This document shows, piece by piece, positions 23,702 through 34,681 of a stretch of DNA of 64,000 bases. A program made the position numbers and the translations under genes. The DNA lies in assembly GCA_021186555.1 (NCBI GenBank), contig JAJKFL010000042.1:23559521-23623520 (forward strand). Reading direction: 5' to 3'. Positions within the stretch are counted from its first letter, which is position 1; each line of letters starts with the position of its first letter. Origin of the DNA: Reticulitermes speratus (lineage: Eukaryota > Arthropoda > Insecta > Blattodea > Rhinotermitidae). A model generated the notes under the pieces. The model was not told the DNA's origin. It searched no databases and saw nothing but the letters and a program-made list of their open reading frames with translations.

Positions 23702-24558
23702 ACTGCACGGTTGCGGGGCATGAAGACTAACAGGGTAAATCTTGTTAGAATACGTTCACCTATTTATTTATTTATTTATTGAGATACTAATTTAGGCTAG
23801 TAAAATCAGCGCTGCTCCTGCAATATATGCAAAATGCAGGATTTGAGGTGTGCAAAGGAGCAGTCAATTCAGATGTCACCTGATGTAAATACCCAATTGA
23901 ACATAATGGACAGTCTTCTGGTCAAAGCCTCTGTGGTTTAAAAATATAAAACAAGGGTTAGACTGTGGGTGTTTATGGTCGCATAAATGCAATCCTACAA
24001 CCAGCAACGTTTCAAATAAATTATTTGTTTAATGTTTTGTAAAGTCAAAGAGGCTAAGCTAGAGGGCTTCAGGAAATACCATGCGGCTACAGTCTCTTAC
24101 AATCACAACAAAATGATGAGACAACCCATCGCTTGGAATATATCATGATCTACAAGCAAATGATGGTTGTTAAGGGATTAAAACATGCGGACAAACGCAG
24201 AACTCTTAATCATACCTTCCTTATATAAAGTTCACCCGAACAAAACAAAACACGCTTACTGTACATCTTATAATTGTTAACTAGACTATAATCGGGTAAT
24301 TAGACTATTAACTTTATGCGTACTAATTTACTAGCGACGAAAGAATAGTCTATCAGAAAGTGAAAAAGCATCTACTATTTTATAGCACTAGAGGGTTCAT
24401 TTCCGTGTTCACAAGACCACACCACACGACCCTAACCTCGGAGACAGTAACTGGTACACTACCGCATATACTGTTTTTTTAAATCCATCGCAAGTATATC
24501 CCCCAGTTTATATCCAGGTCTTCAACGTAGTTCTATTCATCAAATTTTCCGCCTAATA

Positions 24559-25884
24559 AGTGGGCCATTTCAGAAGTTTTGTGTATGATTTTATTGTAAA
24601 AACAAAATACTTGATAAAAACAACATTGATATTTCTGAATGCTTACACACATGTCCTCTACTCAATGTAATCACCAGCACTGTCCACACACTTTTCCCAT
24701 CTACGTCGTAAACGATCAATTGCAGCTCTGTATTCGTCCTTGCTCAGACGCTTTAGAGGCAGTGACGGCAGTGTTGATATCGTCTTCCGACTCAAATCGT
24801 TTTCCCCGAAGATGTTCTTTCACACGTGAAAACAACCAATAATCACATGGGGCGAGATCTGGAGAGTAGGGAGAATGTGCAACACCTCCCAGCCCCAACG
24901 TTGCACCAGATTTTACACATCACGATGGCGATGAGGTGTTGCGTTGTCCTGGAGCAAAATGGCACCACGCTCCAGCAGTTCTGGTTGTTTACGGCGAAGA
25001 GCCTTCCTCACCTTATGCTGCAAGAGTGAGCAGTAATATGGGCCATTGACCGTGGTACCAACTGGTACGGGATGGTCAACCACAAGCCCATTTCAGCTGA
25101 AGAACATGACATGCATGACTTTCAGAGCGCCCTGACTGCGCCGTGCAATTTTCTTCCTCGGTGACGTTGGGACACGCCATTCAGCATTCTGTCGTTTCAG
25201 CTGCGGGTCAAAGGAATGCATCCATGATTCATCAACCTTTAAAATGCGATCGAGGAAAGCATTGCCTTCATTTCTTCAAAGCTGCAGATGGGTGTTGGCA
25301 AGAAGAAGAAGAACACGCGTGGCTGTTTGGTCATCGTTGAGCACGTGTGGAATCCACTTTGCACAAACTTTTATTTTCCCCAAGCTGTTGGTGAGGATAC
25401 GGTAAACACTTGCTGGAGAGATTCTGACTTCTGTAGCAATTGCCGTGCATGAAATACTGTGCGTACATTCAAGGATATATTTCACTTGTTTCACGTGGCT
25501 TTCATCCGTCGCCGTTATTGGGGCTCCACTGCGAGGTGTGTCGTCTGTCAGTTCCCGGCCATTCTTAATGGAATTCACCCATCGGCGAACAGTTTCATAT
25601 GAAGGAGCATGTGTCCCTAAACCTTCCTTCAACGACTTTTAACACTCTAGATCACTTTTACCCAACAAAACATTAAATTTTATTACTGTTCTCACGTCCG
25701 TCCGCAACAAACTTCCTTGTAGTCTTCCCGATCCATAGCTAAACAGCAACTGACTTCACAAAAACAATGCACATTTGTGACAGCAGAAATAGAGCCACTA
25801 GCACCACACACGCGATCTGAGTTCAGTCATACGAAGCACTGCGCGGTGCGGCCAACATACACAAATCTTCTGAAATGACCTACG
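24559..25884 (-). mobile_element. Mariner DNA transposon, complete ends, decayed coding
   Basis: The element is 1326 bp. Inverted repeats of 29 bp start AGTGGGCCATTTCAGAAG on the left and CGTAGGTCATTTCAGAAG on the right (reverse complement), with four mismatches. TA flanks both ends (24557-24558 and 25885-25886). It lies in the Beat intron in the same orientation as the gene. The coding region contains frameshifts and stops, so it is an older insertion than the DD41D element at 6524-7878. Confidence 0.9.
24655..25737 (-). pseudogene. Mariner (DD34D-type) transposase, multiply broken
   Basis: The probable start is the ATG at 25737. Recognisable blocks follow in order. The helix-turn-helix region comes first, with TAIATEVRISPASVYRIL at about 25400-25450. 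Next is the LLQDNATPH block with the second aspartate (about 24945). After a frameshift comes HSPYSPDLAPCDYWLFS with the third aspartate (about 24830-24880), then LRGKRFESEDDINTAV. A TAA interrupts just after HRHRDV and further shifts split the N-terminus. The region for the first catalytic aspartate near 25110-25230 is partly recognisable (SWMHSFDPQLKRQNAEW). Confidence 0.87.
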
Positions 25885-25886
25885 TA

Positions 25887-26629
25887 TTGGTATTCATTTC
25901 TTGCGTCGCCTTATGTGCTACATGCTCCGCCAATATTATAAACAGTCATGTTATCATGCTACTAATATTACGTTAAAAACAAATCAGAGTTTTCTTCGTT
26001 ATGTACTAAATTCATCATCCCGTCACTTCCTCCCTCTTAGTTTCAATTACTTGCCTGAACCAATGTTTTATCAAACATCCTTAAACTATGTTTTCCTTTG
26101 GATAGTTCACCATTGTCCTGTGTAATTAAGGTGTAAGGCATTTAGTTCATAAGGCAGGAAGTTGGGTAGGTCTGTATGCAAGCAGGCTGGCACATCCGGC
26201 TAGAACAGCGTTCTTACACTGAACTCCTCTGGCTACTCATCGTCTCCTACCCAGCTCTTCTTCTTCTTACCTAATAGCTGAAGCCTCCTCGAAACTACGT
26301 TCCCAAAGGAGAACTTCAATTTCGTAAGTTTCCGATGTCCGAGCTCCATCTCTCGGTGTTAGTGGACACCAGGGACTTTTAGATCAAAGCCAAGCAACTT
26401 CTAATATACGTAATTTCACTAGCTGGGTCTCATCTGCTTCTGTTAGCCAAACAGCAGCACTTGTATAGCCCACGATACTGTAAATATCGGAGCCACGATA
26501 CAGCCTTACATTACTCAGCAGGAGTCTAACTGCGTCTGCGCAGTACCGATACACTTAAAACCAACATGACCAGCTGAAACATTTCCAGCCCCAGTAAACA
26601 AAACAATTTTAGGGAAGAGTAGCCGATCA
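25887..26629. other. No gene recognised
   Basis: Intronic sequence without clear coding motifs. It may include the decayed 5' part of the LINE that becomes recognisable from 26630. Confidence 0.45.
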
Positions 26630-27720
26630 TGCATGGATAAGATTAATACACTAAGCATTATTATTGAACAGAGAATGAAGTACGTTGACAACTTGTACTT
26701 AGTGTTTGTGGATTTTTAGAAAACTTTCGACTCGGTAAATAGAAGTAAAAAATCGCTGATCGTTAAGGGATATGGCATCGCAACACACATCCTCAGCCTC
26801 ATTATACTGTCTTATGACAGCTTTACATGTAAAGTTGTGCACGAGGGAAGACTGACAGCCCCCCCGTCACATTTACGCAGGAGTGAGACAAGGAAGCATT
26901 CTGTAAACAACAACACTTATAATGCTTGGGGATGAGTTGATGAGGAAACCTACATAAGGAAAAAGAAACTTGTTACCTGGGGTATCTCAGAACAATTGAA
27001 AGAACTGGGTTTTGCACGTGATGTCTGCCTTCTGTCTCACACCTTTGTTAACATGATATCTGCCTTCTGTCTCACATCTTTGTTAACATGATATCTGCCT
27101 TCTGTCTCACACCTTTGTTAACATGATATCTGCCTTCTGTCTCACACCTTTGTTAACATGATATCTGCCTTCTGTCTCACATCTTTGTTAACATGATATC
27201 TGCCTTCTGTCTCACACCTTTGTTAACATGATATCTGCCTTCTGTCTCACACCTTTGTTAAAATGATATCTGCCTTCTGTCTCACACCTTTGTTAACATG
27301 ATAGCTGCCTTCTGTCTCACACCTTTGTTAAAATGATATCTGCCTTCTGTCTCACACCTTTGTTAACATGATATCTGCCTGCTGTCTCACACCTTTGTTA
27401 ACATGATATCTGCCTTCTGTCTCACACCTTTGTTAACATGGAAAAGAGACTAAGGGACTTGCAAAGAGAAGGTAGAATTGCCGGATTAGAGATAAATAGT
27501 GAATAAAAACCAAGGCACTCAGAATTCCAAAATAAAAAGAGATTCAACGTAAATGAGAATGATATTGGAAGAGTAAAACATTTGCTTACTTATTCTTTAT
27601 ACATACATCGAAATATTATTCTGGAACCAATCGGAAAAATCTGAGGCAAATAGGGAATATTTTGAACATAAGACATGAACATTCACGGACGTATGTTAAT
27701 ACTTCCATCTCAATCCTTAT
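26630..27720 (+). pseudogene. Non-LTR retrotransposon reverse transcriptase, interrupted by a minisatellite
   Basis: Plus-strand translation gives reverse transcriptase blocks in order. First is LVFVDF-KTFDSVNR with a stop inside (about 26695-26745), then KGYGIATHILSLIILSYDSF, CKVVHEGRLTAPP and a GVRQGS-like sequence. These are followed by DELMRKP, EQLKELGFARDVCLLSHTF (the FADD active-site box, here changed to FARD) and, after the array, MKKRLRDLQREGRIAGLEIN. The active-site segment has been amplified into twelve 35-bp units, so the copy is dead. It lies in the Beat intron on the opposite strand. Confidence 0.82.
27016..27435. repeat. 35-bp minisatellite, exactly 12 units, inside the RT active-site region
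   Basis: The unit is acatgatatctgccttctgt followed by ctcacacctttgtta. The array length is 12 x 35 = 420 bp. Units differ by single substitutions (cacac/cacat, aacatg/aaaatg, atatc/atagc). The first unit, acgtgatgtctgcc, reads in frame as the retrotransposon's RDVCLLSHTFVN, showing where the unit came from. Confidence 0.95.
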
Positions 27721-28461
27721 TATGGCATAATTCCTAGCAACGGCCCATAGCCAAAATGTTCCCATCGCATCCCCATCGATTTAGACGACCGTTCTGTACT
27801 AGTCCAATGTTATAAATCTCTTCCAACCTGTTCTGCTGTGGTTTCGTAGAGAATTTAGTATTATTCTCATCCAAAAATCCTGAGCAATCTCCGCTAAACG
27901 AACACCTCCACGTACATTCAGGCATAACACCTACACATATGTAATTGAGGACCACAATGTCGCAAGCGAATTGAAAGGAGAGAATTAATTCCAATACCAC
28001 ACACTAAATCCATCATTCTTTCCTATAGCTCTTTCTTCCTATTTTCCGATAATGCCATAATCTTGTTCTCAGTTACAGAGATCGTAATAAGAATTACTGA
28101 ATTACTATAAATGGAGGATTGGGGGGGGGGGGAATACGGAAGGTAGCGGTCATGAATTGTTTTAAGGCACTTTCTAGAATTTGCCTAAGCGACTCAGAAC
28201 CACAATATTTCAACGCAGGACTGTAGGTACACTGCAATGTTCACACCGTTTTCCAACGCTGCAGAAACAAGTTTGCTCTCCATCGCTGCTAAAACTCAAC
28301 TCCTCATAATTTTATGTTAGCTCGAAGCTCAAAACCACAGCTGCCACACTGTCGGAAACATTACGTATCACGGAACGATACCACAATTTATTACATTATT
28401 CGTATTCAATTTTTTAATAATTAATATGCGTAATTTTGAGGTATTAAATATATTTATATAT
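27721..28461. other. No gene recognised; poly-G run at 28122-28132
   Basis: Intronic sequence with an uninterrupted G run and AT-rich flanks. Confidence 0.5.
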
Positions 28462-28717
28462 TTTTTTTTCCTATGGCTCGACAGCCCCTTGGGGGCCTAG
28501 GCCGCCTCATTTTTCGACGCTTCACGATCACACTCATTTAGACACACCACAGTCGGTAGGACTCCTCTGGACGAGGGACCAGTCCGTCGCAGAGACCTCT
28601 ACCTGACAACACACAACACTCACACACTCCATGCACCCAGTGGGATTCGAACCCACGATCCTAGTAAGCGAGCGGCCGTATACCCACACCTTAGACCGCA
28701 CGGCCACTGGGATCGGC
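28462..28717 (-). mobile_element. tRNA-derived SINE, copy B
   Basis: It is the same family as copy A, with the tRNA-like head at 28620-28717 (B box GGTTCGAATCC) and an A-rich tail (T-run at 28461-28469). It is flanked by aaatatattt on both sides, a likely target-site duplication. It ends about 100 bp downstream of the donor site of the Beat exon at 28820-29025, in the same orientation as the gene. Confidence 0.9.
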
Positions 28718-28819
28718 AAATATATTTGCCGACAGTTTCTAATCCCCTGAATATTATGATCTAAGGAAAACAGATGCTGACTAGACACAATTTTCACAGT
28801 TTGTCACATGGTTACTTAC

Positions 28820-29025
28820 GTCAAGTGAGATACCAGGTGTGTGGAAGGCCTGAATCTGCGGATCATAATCGGGCATGTACCTGAAGAATTCGTTTTCATC
28901 TTTGTACCACTTCACAGAATACAAATTCCCGCCTTGCAGTTCGTATTCACAACTCAGGGTCACCGGGTGAAAGATGTCAGTCGTGGGTGGTACCTTCAGA
29001 CTCACCATCTTCAAGCCCCGCGCAC
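28820..29025 (-). CDS. Beaten path (Beat) family protein, internal exon with first half of Ig domain
   Basis: This exon encodes 69 residues of an immunoglobulin V-like domain typical of insect Beaten path proteins, secreted or membrane cell-recognition molecules that bind Side-family receptors in axon guidance. Seen in the sequence: the family-typical LKMVSLKVPP strand near the start, the first Ig cysteine in LSCEYEL (residue 26), the core tryptophan in the Beat hallmark YSVKWYKDENEFFRYMP (Trp at residue 40) and a PGISLD end. Consensus splice sites flank it: a pyrimidine-containing acceptor ending ctgctctgcag before 29025 and donor GTAAGT after 28820. It begins in phase 1 and ends in phase 0, which fits the exon at 19314-19449 exactly. 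No stop interrupts the frame. Which Beat paralogue it is cannot be told. The exon with the signal peptide, expected at higher coordinates, was not recognised. Confidence 0.9.
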
Positions 29026-29213
29026 CTGCAGAGCAGAAAGTGACAGACCTGTGACATGGCAATGCAGGCTGTTATTCGGATATGATTCATAGGAAAGGAC
29101 AATTAAATATATCGAATTGTTGTTTGAGTTCTTACATTAAGTAATAAAGGTAACTTGAGAGTATAATATGCCTGTTCTCAAATATAATTGACATTACAAT
29201 ATTCTTATTAACT

Positions 29214-29310
29214 CCATGGAGCAGAGTCCTTCTTGAGCAACTAGCAGGTCGTCAGCTAGTCAAGAAATTCCCCACGTTTTATGGAACCCGACTGATGGAC
29301 TGATTCTTTG
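29214..29310 (-). mobile_element. 3' UTR fragment of the LINE family seen at 43819-45780
   Basis: The words ccatggagcagagtccttct, tagtcaagaaattcccc and ttttatggaacccga match 43820-43900. Only about 100 bp are present. Confidence 0.8.
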
Positions 29311-30999
29311 GTACAATATTCTTATTGCATTATGAAACATCACAGAACTAAACATACTTTGTAAATTATATGGAGATGAGTAATAATGGGGGTAAATAAT
29401 AAACAATGGAAACAATGTAAGTAAAACGTAGCATTTCGGGGCATTCGTGTAGTGTTTATACTTCCTCGGCTATCGCCTGATACCAACTCACTCGAAGAGA
29501 GCACTTTTTTTGGCCATTTAATATAGCCGGCATTTTATAAAATGTACTTAGGTCTTCGTGTGATATTCCCGATATTTTTGCCCGCTTTAAACCAACTCTG
29601 GATTTTCTCCAGAGATTTTCATAAAATTCTCCAATATAAAATTTCACGGAAACCCGTCCAGAGGAAGCCGCGCTGATATATGCGAACGGACGGACAGAAG
29701 GACAGACATGAAGGTAATAGGAGCGTTTCGCTATTTATACGAATGGCCCAAAAATTACTACTATCCACAAAATATTCTGCTGTCCTGAAAATTTCAAATA
29801 AGAAGTATAAGCCACAAGAAAATAATGTGTTGTAGCCGAACATTATTGAAACATTATTAAATGCTAGTATTGTTGGAGCAGTTCGGCTCTCCCCTTCCAC
29901 TCGTCTAAATATAGCAGCAACGACAAGGGACCAGGTGTCCCGAGTCAGTTGGCGAGAGTAAAAGGAAAAGAGTAGACGGATGGTTTGTGCTAACGTTGTA
30001 TTGTAATAAAATAAACAAAGTTAACCTTTTTGAAGAGAACAGTCTCTTAATTTGATGTATATCAAATTAATAAAAAGTAACCACCAAAGTTCGGTTATAG
30101 TGTTATCTTCAAGTGTTTTGTCAGATCAACAATTTAGGATAGGAAATTCTATGTTATAAATTTCTGAAACAATTAACAATTTTTTGACTGTTCCCGGATT
30201 GCTCCGGTGTAGGACACTTACTAATGATCCTTCACATGCATCGTGATTTCCACATCTTAATTACACCTGAAGGGCCTTAAAAAGGCGCGTTGGACAGGCA
30301 GACAAACTCTTGTGAAATTAATTAGATGAAAAGCAAGAAATATAATTTATGACTGCACGCAACTCGCAAAAAAAAAAAGGTTTTTTATCAGACATTATGG
30401 AATTTTGTCTCGAATATCAACATAATAAGGTTTGCAAATTACTGTAGAACAGACGTGGAAAACTTGTGTTATGATTACTGCCCAATTGTATGCGACACCG
30501 TGTAGTGTGGTAGACTTGTATCTGCTGCCTGCCTCGTCGGGGAAGACGAATGAGTTCCAAACAACCAAACCAAATGACTTTGTTGATTTTAAAGGTTCAG
30601 AATGTGCCGACGGTACGTAAAACTGGCCGTCCATATAGGATTACGGTGTGAGAATTTAAGTGCTCAGGGCTGGGACTTTAAAGATTGCTGTACTCAGGGA
30701 TATAACGCCGTGTTGTTTGATAAACAGGTACCAATGTTCAGTATGAACTGGGTACCCTGATGGCGGAGACAGTAGTTTCGTTCTAAACGTTTATATCTCT
30801 CTGTCAAATTATATGGCGTCACATGCAAGACGACAGTAAACTTTACAGCCGTCACAGAGAAAACCTCATACCTTACATTGTGTGTCTCTAAATCTGATTA
30901 GACTAGACCATTCCACTTCATCTTAGACTGTTACAAATTATGAAAGCAAAGATATTTACAGTGGCTTAGTTTCGAAATATGTTTCATGTAAATCGGCAA
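29311..30999. other. No gene recognised
   Basis: This is upstream of the first recognised Beat exon in the gene's direction, so it is probably intron or upstream sequence. A cggacggacagaaggacagaca stretch at 29688-29709 resembles similar runs at 36960-36990. No signal-peptide exon was recognised. Confidence 0.5.
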
Positions 31000-31590
31000 A
31001 TAGGCGTCAATCTTAGGGTCATTTTCCACGACGTTGTTTGTGGCGCCACAAATAGCAAGGCGACACGAACCATCGGAGAAATTGGGAAGGCCATCAGGAA
31101 CGGAGTTCTGCTGTATAAGCAGCTCATACGGCCCATGATGGACTATGCTTGCCCTAACTGGAGGTCCGCCTCCTGCAGCCACGTCAGGAAGCTGCAGGTT
31201 CTTCAGTCCAGTGTCTTCGCATTGCTACTGGTGCACCTTGGTACATTAGTAACGTGCAAATTCACGAGGATTTGGGAGTTCCTTTCTTTGCAGAACACAT
31301 CAGAGCCCTAACTGAGAGTTACGACTCAAAGTTAGCTGGTGTGGGGAACCCCTTAGTTCAGTAACTCGGCAGATATTTACGCTGACCGATGGCTGACCCA
31401 CGTCGCCTAGCGCGCAAGCAACGGGGACTGAGGTCAGCAGAAATGTCGAGGCCGCAAAACGGTGGCCAAGACGATACCGAATCGTGCCTAGCACTGATTA
31501 GATAGGCCCTTTTCGACTACCCTGACTGAAGTTTTTCAGTGATTTTTCCTCAGTTGTAAGGTGAATGCCAGGGTATAATTAAAAGGCGGG
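31000..31590 (+). pseudogene. Jockey-type non-LTR retrotransposon, C-terminal end
   Basis: The first frame gives IRNGVLLYKQLIRPMMDYAC, PNWRSASCSHVRKLQVLQS. After a one-base shift the next frame continues LRIATGAPWYI, VQIHEDLGVPFFAEHIRALT and SYDSKLAGVGNPLVQ, ending with stops. This is the conserved region downstream of the RT domain in jockey-clade elements. A C16 run at 31602-31617 follows. The copy is 5'-truncated. Confidence 0.85.
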
Positions 31591-31601
31591 GCACGGCCCG
31601 C

Positions 31602-31617
31602 ACCCCCCCCCCCCCCC
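31602..31617. repeat. Poly-C run
   Basis: An unbroken run of about 16 C, just after the jockey 3' end. Confidence 0.9.
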
Positions 31618-32170
31618 GGTAACGGCGGTTTCACCCGTGTGTCAGCTTGTAGACACGCGAATATAGTAGCGAATACGCCACTTTGGGTTCAAACCCCAGG
31701 CAGCCATCCAGCCAAAGTATACCCCTCACTTAAGAAGATTATACGCTCCTAAAGCTGTAGCCTTTAGCATACAAAGTCCCGGCTCTTAACCGAGACTATA
31801 AAATGTTAGCGTAAGGGCAATCCCCTGTTACAGTATAAGGTGTCTGTTATTGAGCCCAGCGATGCGTTAAAACGCAGGAATGGCTAAACAGACCAAGGGA
31901 CGTCGACTTGCGCTCCGCGCAATTTTCCGCCCTTAGCTCTTTGGTTGGTAGCAGCGCTTCAGGAACTGACGCGCTACACACGCTATCAGTCGCTTGTCCC
32001 TGCTAACCAGGAGCGCCACAACCTGACGCGCCACAGCTAACGGTACATTGTCGCTGAAGGTGCCGTTTCCGCGGGCGTGTACTACTCTTCGCTTGAGACG
32101 CGCTACCATTCGGAGCGCTACGAACACTTTCGTGGTAAATGGCTCTTACAAGTTGTTACATTCAATCAGA
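31618..32170. mobile_element. Unclassified repeat with tRNA-like B box and dispersed-repeat copy
   Basis: Bases 31683-31700 contain gggttcaaacccc, a B-box-like sequence, suggesting a decayed tRNA-derived SINE. Bases 31866-31948 are an inverted copy of the repeat at 18670-18752. Bases 31950-32130 are CpG-rich with repeated gcgctac words. I cannot define the ends. Confidence 0.45.
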
Positions 32171-32329
32171 AAATCAAGATAGATCGGCGGTTATGTCAGA
32201 TGTTTCAGAATGGTTGAGACATCTGCCGGAAAATACGTTACACGTACTACTTCAACGTAACTAAGGATACAGCTTGACGGAGGGCCGTGGCCTCAACGAC
32301 CACGCCTACCAACTGTTCTCGAATACCAA

Positions 32330-32352
32330 CACACACACACACACACACACAA
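32330..32352. repeat. (AC)n microsatellite
   Basis: About 11 AC units followed by aagcacgcacg. Confidence 0.92.
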
Positions 32353-33812
32353 GCACGCACGACGTACGAAATTTCGCTTTCCAACCGTGGACTGGCTGCA
32401 ATCCCTATATTCGCCACACACCGATATGCTTCAGGTCGCATTCTAGTAGCCCAACTATTCACGTTGCAACTGCCGGTACATTTTCAGGCATGGAGTTTTC
32501 TAGAGAAAAAATTGTGCTCTTTTTATTCTATTATGCTAATAAGGTTAGCGGGTAAAGCAGTGGCTGCAAAAAAAAAAAGAAGACATCGTCACATATGACT
32601 AAAGTTTCTGAACTCCAGTGATGTGGATTTGAAAAATTATTTACGAATGACTAACGTTTTAAAGTTTTGCTTCATTTCTTGAAGACTCACACTGAAAAGC
32701 AAAACACAAGAACGAGAAGCGCCGGCAGCGAAGAAGAACGATTTACTGCAACTTCACGGTTTTTTGGCCAGGGGGCGAAATTTACAATTATCTCCCCTCA
32801 AGCTCTTTCAAAAATAATTCCTGAAACTTTTACATTCATCTATAATGTGTTAAAGAAAAACACTTAAGTGTATTAAAAGTTTTAGTATTTTTAAACTGAA
32901 AACACAAACATGTTTTATATTTTTAGGTACGAATTTCATTTCAAATGTAAAAATTCGCTAGCTTCCAAGTCCGGTTGAGACATTCCATGTTGTTTATTGA
33001 AAACATGGAATGTAGACAATTCATTAGGCGTGGCATTTGTCTGTATCTGCTTTATTGCATGCCGGGAATTTCCAATATTTCCACAGCAGGTATTAGAAGG
33101 TTCTTTGTTATATCGTGATGCTTCTATATACGGTGGTACAGAGAAAACGCACGAGAAATCTTGTAATTTATTTTGTAGTCCGTTATATAAAACAGTATTG
33201 CGCAAGTGTTCTGAAATGTTCCTTTGCGGGGTTTCTCTTGGTCTGGTCTAAACAGCAGTGAGTTGAATAGAATAACTGAATTGCGCAATCTACAAATGCA
33301 CGAATTCTTTTCAATTCCACAACCTGCTGAAAATCCTTGCCAAAAGCGCTTCGTAAATTATTAATTTATACAGAACCAATTCCCCTTTAGCTGACGAATC
33401 ATACTGTTTGTAATAGTCCAGTAACTGCTCATATGTTTTTTCCTTCGTATCCTTGCTTGAATGAGATTCTTCCTCGAACCTCCATAGCCAGACGTGTTCT
33501 ACACACACATTACTAAACCCCGACATTAATTCCGCATTATTGCACTTAGAAGTCATTGTAAGCAAAGATTAACAAGTGCTAACACAAGGCTGCCGACTGA
33601 GTGAATTTCTGTCTAGGCAAATGATTTCCTTCAGTCAGTTACCTGACGCCAACCAGAAGGCGGGTGTCCATACACACGCAGTTCCCAGAAAAGATAAGCG
33701 GCCACCAGGTTTCTCCATTCCTGCGAACGTCTGGGTGTATGGGGAGAATTAACCTTGTCACCGAACCTTCAGATAACGGCATGACCAATAACTGTATGCG
33801 AATGGGTACCGT
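32353..33812. other. No gene recognised
   Basis: Short frames on both strands have no recognisable domains. A small hairpin (acattccatgtt ... aacatggaatgt) lies at 32978-33012. Confidence 0.5.
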
Positions 33813-34354
33813 AGCCGGGATTAGACGGCGCGTGGCTCGTCCAGTGACGTGACGTCACTTGCTCGGCCAACAGATTGGAACAGAAAAGACAATCTGGCTA
33901 CACGACGCGGCGCAGCTCGACAAATGGCCGACCAGCGGCCTTGCTCGGGTAGGTTCGGCTCGGCTTGTGGAATAAGTCGTGTTGTTCTATGAACTTAAAA
34001 ATGTCCTCGTTTGACCACTCCATTCTAGCCAATACCAATTGTGGGACAGAAACTTTCACTCTTCGCGCACCCCGACAGCAGAAAACAAAGACCAGACCTA
34101 AGTGTATACAGGTTGGACGAGACTGGCTTGGCGCGTAGACTGCAAGCGCCGTGTAGCCGCAACAGCTGCCCGCGCCGAGTCCCTTTGAGGATCGTGAGAA
34201 AACCGCTTCTGAGGCGATCCCACGAGCCTCGCTCCACCAATCACACTCCGCGCCGCGCCAGGCCGGTTACACGGCGCGTTTGAATACGATTCTTTGTCAG
34301 TGACGTCAGTTATGACGTAAAACGAGCCGAGCCACGCGCCGTCTAATCCCGGCT
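33813..34354. mobile_element. GC-rich 542-bp element with terminal inverted repeats
   Basis: The left end AGCCGGGATTAGACGGCGCG continuing TGGCTCG is perfectly repeated in inverted form at 34328-34354, giving arms of 27 bp. Weaker inverted similarity continues inside (tgacgtcact/agtgacgtca). The flanks (gt|agcc and ggct|ta) suggest a TA target but this is not certain. The interior is unusually CpG-rich compared with the surrounding sequence and encodes no transposase. Best guess: a non-autonomous DNA transposon (MITE). Confidence 0.75.
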
Positions 34355-34681
34355 TACACTGCAGGGCCTTAACCAAAGGTGTTAAATTGATTACCATGAT
34401 GAGATCAGAAGATAATAAAACATAACGGTACATTATCGATTTGCTGAGTGTAACATTATACTGAATTACTTTAACATAATAATTCACAAACAAATAACGA
34501 AAATTGTATATTCAGTTATTTCCATGATGAAACGCGTATTACTTTAAATGGAAGTGCACATATTAGATGTCCACATCGACATTGTATAAGTATGCATTCA
34601 CGTGCTGTGACAGGAAGTTATGTATGCCCTTCGCCCCCTTTTGGAGTCGTGATAAATGAGTAATCCGGTGCAAAAGAACTG

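Larger units (their letters stand above)
19450..28819 (-). other. Large intron of the Beat-family gene, about 9.4 kb
   Basis: The two Beat exons are separated by this phase-0 intron, bounded by GTAAGT at 28819-28814 and a pyrimidine-rich ttttgtttcag at 19460-19450. It holds a SINE near each side, a piggyBac-like non-autonomous element, a fold-back repeat, a mariner, and a LINE fragment with a minisatellite. No additional coding exon was recognised inside it. The intron identity is inferred from phase and domain continuity; a transcript spanning the junction would confirm it. Confidence 0.85.

Noticed and set aside
32274..32598. His/Thr-rich open frames
   Set aside because: They arise from the (AC)n microsatellite and neighbouring low-complexity sequence.
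33311..33565. Minus-strand 84-codon open frame with charged, protein-like composition
   Set aside because: I could not match it to any family and saw no splice sites or conserved motif; it remains only a chance candidate.
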